NCBI GenBank assembly: GCA_028703445.1
Contig: JAQVMW010000006.1
Location: 1-64,000, forward strand
Direction of reading: 5' to 3'
DNA from: Candidatus Peribacteraceae bacterium
GTDB lineage: Bacteria > Patescibacteriota > Gracilibacteria > Peribacterales > Peribacteraceae
Length of the DNA: 64,000 bases
Positions 44,389-51,485 of the stretch are shown here, one piece after another. Numbering within the stretch: the stretch's first letter is position 1; the number at the start of each line of letters is the position of its first letter. The notes below the pieces were generated by a model. That model saw only the letters and a program-made list of their open reading frames with translations, was not told the origin of the DNA and ran no database searches. A program made the position numbers and the translations under genes.

Positions 44389-46794
44389 ATGCCTACCCAA
44401 AATTCAGGAGGTACACACAATTCCACGCAACCAACCAACCTCCTGCTATCGAAACAAACAATTAACATGACCGATATGTCGAGTGCCTATCAGAGATTTA
44501 TCTCTGACCTCTCATTGCCTGGTTGCGTCATCCAAGCGGGTGCGGCCAATAGCGTAGATACTCAACTCACGCAGGAGAACTATCAGTCTTTTCTTGCTCA
44601 AAATCAGAGCAAAGACTTGTTCTTCCTTGCAGGTGTCGCTCCAGACATGAACATGAAACGTGCGGGTGACAAAGACATCAAAACAAAGGGGCACTTTTTC
44701 CTCGATTTCGATATACGTAACTTCTGGTTGAATGCTTACGGAGAAAATCTCTCGGATGGAGAGATTATTGAAATGGGAGTGGGTATTGTAGCGTCATTGA
44801 AGGAACATCCGTTGCTGTCGCGGTGGCGCTATCTCATCTTCTCAGGAAACGGTATCCACTTTCAATTCGTCAGTCCGCCAGTATATTCACCCTCTCCTGA
44901 TGCATGGCGCATGGGCATGAAGTCACTGCTCAAAGATGCAGAAGCTCTAGCGGGTATCCCGCCTGATTATAATTGTATCAACCTTGGACGCATCTGCCGT
45001 CTGCCAGGTAGCTACAATAACAAGAATGGGCGTCATACCCTTGTTGAGATTTTGGAGTTTCAAGACGCCAAGGTGGACATCAATTCTATCTTTCTACGTG
45101 GCAAAGAATTACTGATTAAAGCTGAGGAGGAGGCGCGTGCCAAAGCTGAACAGGTATCCGTTAAGATTGAAGGCAAAGATACTTTCGCTGCTATTCAGAA
45201 TCTTCCTGTTGCCAATGTGCTCTGTCGTATAAGAGGCTGGGAAACAGACGGACACCACTTTTGGGAAGCAGGACAGAAGAAGTACAAGGCGTGCTTCGCG
45301 CCAGAAGGGAAGAACTATATCGTTCATGGAGGGACAGACCACCTACCATCAACCAAGGTCGGGTTCTCGCCTTTTACCCTCGTAAAGGAGGCCTTGAATC
45401 TGGACAATGCAAAAACCTTCGCGTGGTTTAAGGAACAGTATGCAGAAATTGCGGCGCTCTCTGAGAAAAAGCCCGAAGAGCATGAGAAAGATAATGAGAG
45501 CAAACTGGGGGAGGGTGCTACTGCTTCACTGGAAAGTCCCGTTATGGAGGAGCCTATTGATATAGAGCAGTTCTCGCCCATGACGGCGAATGGACTTCTG
45601 GATATTCTCGGTATCACCATCAAACGCGACAACCAGAACAAGCTTATTACCTTCCTATGTGGACTCTCCGCATATACAGATGATGCACAGTTCAATGTGA
45701 GCTTTAATGCTCCTTCCTCATCGGGCAAAAGCTATATCCCCCTCGAAATCGCCCAGCTCTTCCCTCCAGAAGATGTAATGGAATTGGGATATACCAGCAC
45801 CCAAGCGTTCTTCCACGAGCAAGGTGTATATGACAAAGAACGCGAGCTGCATGTTATTGACCTATCTCGTAAGCTCGTCATCTTCATTGACCAACCGCAC
45901 ACAACGCTCCTGGAGCGGATGCGCCCGCTCCTCTCCCACGACAAGCGAGAATTGATGTGCAAAATTACTGATAAATCGAAGTCTGGCGGGAACCGCACAA
46001 AGACCATCGCGTTGCGAGGTTTTCCTTCCGTGATGTTCTGTACGGCAAGCCTGAAACTCGATGAACAGGAAAGTACGCGCTTCTTCCTGCTCTCCCCTGA
46101 GACCGATGACATAAAGCTTCAAGAAGCTATTGCCATCACCGCCGAGAAAAACTGTGACAAACAGACATTCACAGAAAAAGTGGCATCAAACCCCCAGCGC
46201 AATCTGCTTCGTCAGAGAATCCGCGCCATCCGTCAGGCAAAAATTGATGATGTTCTTATTCCCGATTTTTCAGAAATCATAGCGGTATTCATCAACTCAC
46301 ATACGAATCTAAAACCGCGCCATCAACGTGATGTTAAACGCCTCATTTCTCTTGTGAAGATGTTTGCCTTGCTCAATTTCCCCTTCCGAAAGTATGAAGG
46401 AAAGACTCTCATTGCTGAGCAGCAAGATATTGATGATGCTATTGCCATTTGGAAAAGCCTAGCCGAAGCACAGGAATACAACTTGCCACCCTATGTGTTC
46501 GATTTCTTCAAAGATGTTATCTCACCCGCATATGAGAAAAAAGAGAGGGAGACCCACAGCGTCGCATCTCTTGAGATGCAGACAGGTCTCACGCATCAGG
46601 AAATCGTAAGGGCACATCAGAGCGTTTACCATCGCCCTATTGCCCTCTGGAAGTTACGCCAGGAAATCCTTCCTATGTTGGATGCGGCTGGACTCATTGA
46701 GCAGCAACCCGACCCCAATGACATGCGGCGCACTCTCGTTCATCCCACTATCTCGCTCTCAGTTTCCGAGGAAGAGGAAACAATTGAGAGTTAA
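44389..46794 (+). CDS. Primase-ATPase replication protein (AEP-type primase + helicase-like domain)
   Basis: The ATG at 44389 (MPTQNSGGTHNSTQPTNLLL) is taken; a later ATG at 44467 is possible. The N-terminal third is an archaeo-eukaryotic-type primase: KGHFFLDFDIR (catalytic DxD), YLIFSGNGIHFQF (SGxGxH) and LGRICRLPGSYNNKNG. The middle has a P-loop NAPSSSGKSYIPLEIAQ and LVIFIDQPHTTLLERMRPLL. The C-terminal part has a winged-helix-like segment (ASLEMQTGLTHQEIVRAHQS). It would start and drive replication of the excised element, like pri-rep of SaPIs. Confidence 0.85.
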   Translation: MPTQNSGGTHNSTQPTNLLLSKQTINMTDMSSAYQRFISDLSLPGCVIQAGAANSVDTQLTQENYQSFLAQNQSKDLFFLAGVAPDMNMKRAGDKDIKTKGHFFLDFDIRNFWLNAYGENLSDGEIIEMGVGIVASLKEHPLLSRWRYLIFSGNGIHFQFVSPPVYSPSPDAWRMGMKSLLKDAEALAGIPPDYNCINLGRICRLPGSYNNKNGRHTLVEILEFQDAKVDINSIFLRGKELLIKAEEEARAKAEQVSVKIEGKDTFAAIQNLPVANVLCRIRGWETDGHHFWEAGQKKYKACFAPEGKNYIVHGGTDHLPSTKVGFSPFTLVKEALNLDNAKTFAWFKEQYAEIAALSEKKPEEHEKDNESKLGEGATASLESPVMEEPIDIEQFSPMTANGLLDILGITIKRDNQNKLITFLCGLSAYTDDAQFNVSFNAPSSSGKSYIPLEIAQLFPPEDVMELGYTSTQAFFHEQGVYDKERELHVIDLSRKLVIFIDQPHTTLLERMRPLLSHDKRELMCKITDKSKSGGNRTKTIALRGFPSVMFCTASLKLDEQESTRFFLLSPETDDIKLQEAIAITAEKNCDKQTFTEKVASNPQRNLLRQRIRAIRQAKIDDVLIPDFSEIIAVFINSHTNLKPRHQRDVKRLISLVKMFALLNFPFRKYEGKTLIAEQQDIDDAIAIWKSLAEAQEYNLPPYVFDFFKDVISPAYEKKERETHSVASLEMQTGLTHQEIVRAHQSVYHRPIALWKLRQEILPMLDAAGLIEQQPDPNDMRRTLVHPTISLSVSEEEETIES

Positions 46795-46827
46795 GTAAGG
46801 GGCAAATTGCCATAGGTTGTATATACG

Positions 46828-46869
46828 GGGTCAGAATGCCTTAGAGACTTCTCTAACCAAGTCTGACCC
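46828..46869 (+). other. Two-step perfect hairpin after the primase gene
   Basis: GGGTCAGA (46828-46835) pairs with TCTGACCC (46862-46869), and inside it TTAGAGA (46841-46847) pairs with TCTCTAA (46850-46856). No T-run follows, so it is not a standard terminator. It may be an RNA control element or DNA cruciform between primase and the integration module. Confidence 0.6.
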
Positions 46870-46933
46870 TGTGTTTGCGACAAGATAATCCTAGTATGTA
46901 GAAGCGGGTACCGTTGTAGCCTATACTTCTGCT

Positions 46934-47140
46934 ATGGATTCAAAAATCATCTCTCGCTTTGGCAGAACAATTCGCAGACTTCGGGAGGGGCGTGGATTAA
47001 CGCAGGAGGAGCTTGGGAAGCTTGCGAAGCTCCATCGTACCTATATTGGCATGATTGAACGCGGAGAGAAAAATATCACACTTGGGAATATTGAAAAGCT
47101 CTCGAAGGCGCTGAAAACCCCTGTAAGAGATTTGTTTTAG
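46934..47140 (+). CDS. XRE-family helix-turn-helix regulator upstream of the recombinase
   Basis: This 68-residue single HTH domain (RFGRTIRRLREGRGLTQEEL, LHRTYIGMIERGEKNITLGN) is typical of restriction-controller or phage repressors. TATACT at 46922-46927 is 6 nt from the ATG, implying a leaderless mRNA. It lies 42 nt before the recombinase and probably controls it. Confidence 0.9.
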   Translation: MDSKIISRFGRTIRRLREGRGLTQEELGKLAKLHRTYIGMIERGEKNITLGNIEKLSKALKTPVRDLF

Positions 47141-47182
47141 GTGTAGGCTTTACTTAAGAAGTATGAATACTATAATTAGCAC

Positions 47183-48670
47183 ATGAAGTCTTATATTATA
47201 TATACACGGCGCTCCACATCGGATGACAATCATCAGCAATATTCGTTGGCCGCGCAGGAGAAGATTTGCCGGAATTACGCAGAGAAAAAGGAGCTTGCTG
47301 TTGCCTCCATCATCCGCGAATCACACAGTGCAAAAGTCGCGGGAAGGCGGCCTGAGTTCCTGCAAATGCTGAAAGACCTGGAAGCGAAGAAATACGCGGG
47401 GGTGATTGTGCATAACGTTGACCGACTTCTCCGCTCCATCGGAGACTTCGCGCTGATAGATACGCTCAGAAATAAAGACATCGAATTTCACTTTGTGGAT
47501 GGTTCTTACCCCAACACGCCCGAAGGGAACATGATGCTTGGTATCAACGTCGTCTTTGCCAAGTGGTACGTGGAAAAGCTGGGTAAGGAGGTTAAAAAGG
47601 GCTTCCGAGAGTCATTGGAGCAGGGACGCCTGCCCCACGAAGCACCTGTGGGCTACAGGGACATTGGTAACGGTCTGAAAGAGCCAGACTCCGTCTCTGC
47701 GCCCTTGGTGCGGCAGGCATTTGAATTGTATGCCTCCGGCAAGTACTCCGTGGATACTCTCACGGCAGAGATGAGAACACGCGGTCTCAGGACAAAGCGT
47801 GGGCAGAGGAACGGAAAGGGATTGCCCCCGTCCAGTATGCACCGGATTCTCACGAATCCATTTTACTGCGGCATTGTTCGGATGAACGGTGTGGACTATC
47901 GCGGACAGCACACGCCCCTCATCGGTAGGGAACTCTTCGATTCTGTTGTGCTCCGCCTGAATCAGCGGCAACACAGACGCTTAACAGCAAAGCCCTTTTC
48001 CTACAGGCGGTTGCTCCGGTGCTCCTGTGGATGCTATCTCTCACCCTACGTTGCCAAGGGTCTCATCTATTACGGCTGCACGAATACAGCCTGTAAGGAA
48101 TCAACTACCCGCGAGACTGTACTAGACGATGATTTAGATAACGTTCTCCAGACGGTTGTGCTGAGCGAAGGGGAATTGGCGCAAACGAGAAAGGCTATGA
48201 AGCGGATGGAAAACTTTTTGACTGAAGATAGGGAAACCAAGCTGCAAAACATTGAGGCAAAGAAAGAGAAGCTCAGGAAAGGACTGGATAAGGCACGTCA
48301 ATACGTCCTGGATGGAGTATTCAGCAAAGAAGACCTGGATGCGGAGAAGGTACGGGTCGGTGCAGCGTTGGAAGCTCTTAGCAGAGAGGAAACACGCCTG
48401 ATGAAGATGGATATAAAGCGACTGCAAGATGCCTATACCTTTCTCGAACTCTCACGTTCGGCTCTAGATGGCCTTTGCTCCGCATCACTCCAGAAAAAGA
48501 GGGGCATGGTGCAGGTGGCATTCCTCTTACTTAATGTGAAAGACAAGAGCTTGGCTTCGTATAAACTAAAAGAGGAGTACGAAGTAGTGCAAAATAGAAG
48601 TTTAGTCTCGAATGGCGGGGCTGACGGGACTCGAACCCGCGACCTTCCGCGTGACAGGCGGACGCTCTAA
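47183..48670 (+). CDS. Large serine recombinase (integrase of the element)
   Basis: The 495-residue protein has the resolvase N-domain (IIYTRRSTSDDNHQQYSLAAQ with the nucleophilic Ser, VDRLLRSIGDFALIDTL, NTPEGNMMLGINVVFAKWYV), the recombinase domain (VRQAFELYASGKYSVDTLTA, HRILTNPFYCGIVRMNGVDY), a zinc ribbon (CSCGC, then YYGCTNTACK) and a coiled coil (about 340-420). The last 20 codons run through the right att site into the tRNA-Asp gene, giving NGGADGTRTRDLPRDRRTL. In the excised circle the frame would instead end with residues encoded at 39536-39602. TATAAT is 6 nt before the ATG. Confidence 0.96.
   Translation: MKSYIIYTRRSTSDDNHQQYSLAAQEKICRNYAEKKELAVASIIRESHSAKVAGRRPEFLQMLKDLEAKKYAGVIVHNVDRLLRSIGDFALIDTLRNKDIEFHFVDGSYPNTPEGNMMLGINVVFAKWYVEKLGKEVKKGFRESLEQGRLPHEAPVGYRDIGNGLKEPDSVSAPLVRQAFELYASGKYSVDTLTAEMRTRGLRTKRGQRNGKGLPPSSMHRILTNPFYCGIVRMNGVDYRGQHTPLIGRELFDSVVLRLNQRQHRRLTAKPFSYRRLLRCSCGCYLSPYVAKGLIYYGCTNTACKESTTRETVLDDDLDNVLQTVVLSEGELAQTRKAMKRMENFLTEDRETKLQNIEAKKEKLRKGLDKARQYVLDGVFSKEDLDAEKVRVGAALEALSREETRLMKMDIKRLQDAYTFLELSRSALDGLCSASLQKKRGMVQVAFLLLNVKDKSLASYKLKEEYEVVQNRSLVSNGGADGTRTRDLPRDRRTL
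48612..48632 (+). repeat. Right attachment site (attR) in tRNA-Asp
   Basis: The 21-bp direct repeat of 39515-39535, overlapping the tRNA 3' end and acceptor/T-arm. The host tRNA remains intact. Confidence 0.85.
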
Positions 48671-48690
48671 ACCAGCTGAGCTACAACCCC
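48613..48690 (-). tRNA. tRNA-Asp (GTC)
   Basis: On the minus strand it begins GGGGTTGTAGCTCAGCTGG. The anticodon arm holds CCTGTCACG (anticodon GTC), the T-arm GGTTCGAGTCC, and the acceptor ends CAGCCCC-G-CCA with encoded CCA. It serves as the integration site of the adjacent element. Confidence 0.96.
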
Positions 48691-48706
48691 TTGTTAAAGC
48701 GGAGAA

Positions 48707-48735
48707 ACGGTACAGCAGAGAACATGCCCTGACAA
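48707..48735 (-). promoter_or_regulatory. tRNA-Asp promoter
   Basis: Minus-strand TTGTCA (48730-48735), a 17-nt spacer and TACCGT (48707-48712), about 17 nt before the tRNA 5' end. Confidence 0.5.
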
Positions 48736-48825
48736 CATAAATGGCGGATCAGAAACAGCCATTCCGCGCTCTCCGCATGCCCCTGTGATCGCCGTGTTCT
48801 TCTGAAAGGATCTTTTTTCGGCCAC

Positions 48826-48862
48826 AAAAAAGAAGCCGCCTCTCCCGACAGCTTCTTTTTCT
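48826..48862 (-). terminator. Terminator after the two-component operon
   Basis: Minus-strand AGAAGCTG...GGCTTCT followed by TTTTTTG, just past the stop of the small membrane protein at 48888. The other strand also ends in a T-run, so it may act both ways. Confidence 0.8.
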
Positions 48863-48887
48863 CTCTTTCTCTCCGCACACAAATACA

Positions 48888-49130
48888 TTAATCATCGTTT
48901 GTGGTTTTCAATAATTCTGGACGGTCGCCCGCGCTCGAAAAATCACTCATCGCCAGCAGCGGCACAAGAATGAATGAGGAAATGCCTGCGATTGTTCCAA
49001 GCGTAAACATATCATTGAGGAATGAGGAAACAAAAAATCTGGCTACAGCGTACAGTGCAATGTTTAAGAGAAAATTAAGAACGCGCCTTCCGAGTCTGCG
49101 TTCCGAAATACACCGTGAACGTGGTGCCAC
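48888..49130 (-). CDS. Small membrane protein at the end of the two-component operon
   Basis: The frame (up to 80 codons) includes two likely membrane spans, VLNFLLNIALYAVARFFVSS and FTLGTIAGISSFILVPLLAM, and a polar C-terminus. The listed ATG at 49130 lies within the kinase gene; translation may start further in. No family recognised. Close overlap suggests co-expression with the kinase. Confidence 0.5.
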   Translation of the reverse strand: MAPRSRCISERRLGRRVLNFLLNIALYAVARFFVSSFLNDMFTLGTIAGISSFILVPLLAMSDFSSAGDRPELLKTTNDD

Positions 49131-50286
49131 TCCCCAGCGTGCTGCGTGCCGAAACCGTCCAGCCGTGCAACTCCACGATGCGCTTCACGAGGGCCAGTCC
49201 CAGCCCGAATCCCCCCATCGCGCGCGAAGGCTCCGCCTGGTAGAAGCGGTCAAAAATGAGCGGCAGCGATTCTGCGGGAATACCCATGCCGTTGTCTTCG
49301 ACAGAGAACTCCTTGGGCGTGAGACGAACATGGATCTTCCCGCCGGCAGGCTTGCTGAACTTGATGGCATTGCTGAGCAGATTGCTCAGAATCTGCTGGA
49401 TCAGGATGGCATCGCCGTTCACCGTCACATTCTGCGCAACGGTCTGCTCGATCACGACATGCTTCTCTCGAACCAATGACCGGAATCGCTCCACGGAAGT
49501 TTCGACCAGCCTCGTGAGATCAATGGATTCGTCCGCGCTCACGAACTTGTCCAACCGTGCGAGCTCCAGCAACCGTTCCACGAGCACCGTCACCTGCTTC
49601 AAGTCCACTTTGGCCGATTCGATGCCTTCGCGATACTTCCCGTTTTTCATGGCGAGATCCAGCGAGGAAGAGAGGGCGGCGAGGGGCGTCTTGAGCTCGT
49701 GGCTGGCATCCTGCGTAAACTGCTCGAGCCGCTCCATCATCTGCTCTGCGGGCTTGAGGCTGCGACGAGCGAAGAAGAGACCGACCACAAACGTGAGGGC
49801 CGACACCAGGATGCTGACGAAGAGGTACAGTCCCCACCGCAGCGGGAGATCCCGCATCGGCAGACGCTCCATGCCGGCCACTTGCGCAAAACCGTATACA
49901 TGGTCATTCTCCGAGAGAGGAATCGTCAGAACCGTATAGGGTTCTTCGCGCACCTCGATGGTGGTGTATCCCTCCGTCATGAATGAAGGGATGTCAGAGA
50001 AGAGCCACCCCGCGTGCAGCACCTGACCGTCGGCATCCAAAATTCTCATGCGCTCCTCAACAGGCGGCGGAAGGGCGAGTGTGCCACCTTGAAAGACTTG
50101 CTCTGCCTGATTCAGAACCATTTGCGCATCGCGCAGAAGGCGGCCATGGGCCATACGCCGGGCATTGCCAAAATCAACCGCAAGAAAAATAGATCCGTTG
50201 ATGAGGAAGAGCAGAAAGACGAATCCCATGAATTGCAGCGCGATGCGCGCAGAGATGCGCCGAAAATTCTTCGCATGCTCGCTCAT
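49075..50286 (-). CDS. Sensor histidine kinase
   Basis: 403 residues: two membrane spans (about 18-38 and 152-172) flank an external sensor domain, then a short HAMP-like linker. The H-box is FTQDASHELKTPLAALSSSL with the phospho-accepting His, followed by the N-box NLLSNAIKFSKPAGG, G1 DNGMGIP and G2 GGFGLGLALV. It should phosphorylate the response regulator encoded 2 nt upstream. The divergent MacAB-like exporter suggests envelope stress or toxic compounds as the signal, which is inference. Confidence 0.95.
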   Translation of the reverse strand: MSEHAKNFRRISARIALQFMGFVFLLFLINGSIFLAVDFGNARRMAHGRLLRDAQMVLNQAEQVFQGGTLALPPPVEERMRILDADGQVLHAGWLFSDIPSFMTEGYTTIEVREEPYTVLTIPLSENDHVYGFAQVAGMERLPMRDLPLRWGLYLFVSILVSALTFVVGLFFARRSLKPAEQMMERLEQFTQDASHELKTPLAALSSSLDLAMKNGKYREGIESAKVDLKQVTVLVERLLELARLDKFVSADESIDLTRLVETSVERFRSLVREKHVVIEQTVAQNVTVNGDAILIQQILSNLLSNAIKFSKPAGGKIHVRLTPKEFSVEDNGMGIPAESLPLIFDRFYQAEPSRAMGGFGLGLALVKRIVELHGWTVSARSTLGSGTTFTVYFGTQTRKARS

Positions 50287-50288
50287 GG

Positions 50289-50951
50289 TCAGTTGACAGG
50301 GACGAGATATCCCTTGCCCGGGACAGTCTCGATCGCGCTCTTGCCCAGTTTACGCCGCAGGTACGCCACGTGAACATCCACCGTCTGCGAAAACATCAGA
50401 TCGTCCCGTCCGCCCCACACGTGTTCGATGATGCGCGGACGATCTTGCACTGTGCCTTTGTTCCTGAGCAGGAACTCGAAGAGGGCATATTCTTTGGGCG
50501 AGAGATCCACTTTTTTGTCATCTTTCATGACTTCATGCGTGTTGGTATCAAGCATGACGGAACCTGCCGTCAGGCGCGGCTGCTTTTCTACCGTCTTGCG
50601 CCGGAGCAGCGCACGTACCCGCGCGAGCAGCTCGTCCAGATCGAAAGGCTTCCCTAGATAGTCATCCGCCCCCAAATCGAGCCCGTGCACGATTTCCTGC
50701 TGCTTGGTGCGCGCCGTGAGCATGAGGATCGGCATGCTTTTCTTGCGCTGCCGCAACATAGAGCAGATCAGATACCCATCCATGCCGGGCAAATTGACAT
50801 CGAGAATCAACAGATCAACTTCCTGCGTCATGGCCTTTTCGAACCCCTCTTTTCCGTCATGTGCGACGGTCACGGCGTAGTGCTCCAACTCAAGGAATTG
50901 CCGGATGTTGCCTGCCAGCTTCTGCTGGTCTTCGATGAGGAGAATATGCAT
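50289..50951 (-). CDS. OmpR/PhoB-family response regulator
   Basis: 220 residues: receiver domain with acidic pocket (LLIEDQQ), phospho-Asp in LLILDVNLPGMDGY, Thr in LMLTAR and Lys in GKPFD; then a winged-helix DNA-binding domain (LSPKEYALFEFLLRNKGTVQ, VDVHVAYLRRKLG). Direct-repeat half-sites upstream (51001-51069) suggest that it regulates its own gene and the divergent exporter operon. Confidence 0.96.
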   Translation of the reverse strand: MHILLIEDQQKLAGNIRQFLELEHYAVTVAHDGKEGFEKAMTQEVDLLILDVNLPGMDGYLICSMLRQRKKSMPILMLTARTKQQEIVHGLDLGADDYLGKPFDLDELLARVRALLRRKTVEKQPRLTAGSVMLDTNTHEVMKDDKKVDLSPKEYALFEFLLRNKGTVQDRPRIIEHVWGGRDDLMFSQTVDVHVAYLRRKLGKSAIETVPGKGYLVPVN

Positions 50952-50983
50952 GAAAATGCGAAATGTGTAAGAAGTACGGAAAA

Positions 50984-51086
50984 AGGGTAGAACAGAGAGA
51001 TTAAGGAGGGATTAAGAAGTCACCAACATACGTATGCATTCGCTCTACCAGGCCTTAATCTCCTCTTAACCATCACACAGTATAAT
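50984..51086. promoter_or_regulatory. Symmetric response-regulator operator with divergent promoters
   Basis: Four CTTAA/TTAAG half-sites form two direct-repeat pairs with an 11-bp period: 51001-51005 and 51012-51016 for the minus strand, 51054-51058 and 51065-51069 for the plus strand. Exactly 11 bp beyond each pair lies a -10 box: TACCCT at 50984-50989 (minus) and TATAAT at 51081-51086 (plus). No -35 box is seen, as in activator-dependent OmpR/PhoB promoters. Confidence 0.72.
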
Positions 51087-51128
51087 CGTTTGTGATACAA
51101 TATTTTAGATTATTGACAACATTCTTCC

Positions 51129-51485
51129 ATGAAGACCTTTCATCCTTCTTCCTTCGTTTACGGCCTCATCTCCGGCGCAATCATCCTCTTTCTCTTCGGG
51201 GGAGTGATGCGACTCTTGTCACCTGAAGGCCCCGTCGGCCCGCGCAACCGGACAGACCAGCAACAGGGCCGGCGCATCGGAATGGGACAGAACATGAAGG
51301 GGATCGCGGAGCAGCTCGGCATGACGGAGGACGAACTTCGCACGGAATTGAAGAGCGGTAAGAATCTGCGCGACCTTGCCGAAGAGCGCGGTATTCCGTT
51401 CCCCCTGACGAGACAGAAACGCCCGGGAAGCGGCTCGACGTTATCGACAACCGGTTCTTCACTGCCTCTTCCGGTACGACCATGA
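51129..51485 (+). CDS. Small membrane-anchored protein, first gene of exporter operon
   Basis: 118 residues: one N-terminal membrane span (FVYGLISGAIILFLFGGVMR), a basic linker, and a helical unit MKGIAEQLGMTEDELRTELKSGKNLRDLAEERGI, which resembles repeats found in small envelope proteins. The tail is Ser/Gly/Pro-rich. Its TGA overlaps the next ATG (ATGA), so it is coupled to the membrane-fusion protein. Function unknown, perhaps a sensor or accessory factor for export. Confidence 0.75.
   Translation: MKTFHPSSFVYGLISGAIILFLFGGVMRLLSPEGPVGPRNRTDQQQGRRIGMGQNMKGIAEQLGMTEDELRTELKSGKNLRDLAEERGIPFPLTRQKRPGSGSTLSTTGSSLPLPVRP

Larger units (their letters stand above)
39515..48632. mobile_element. 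Integrated tRNA-Asp element, phage-satellite-like
   Basis: A 9.1-kb unit is bounded by 21-bp identical direct repeats (39515-39535 and 48612-48632). The right one is the 3' end of an intact tRNA-Asp gene. Gene order: OLD-family nuclease, TerS-like protein, SLH protein (opposite strand), XRE regulator, primase-ATPase, second XRE regulator, large serine recombinase. No capsid, tail, portal or large terminase gene is present. That gene set matches what is known of phage-inducible islands; the satellite reading is inference. Codon use is somewhat AT-richer than the surrounding host genes. Confidence 0.85.

Noticed and set aside
47612-47974. Minus-strand ORF opposite the recombinase
   Set aside because: Antisense shadow of a gene with complete recombinase motifs.
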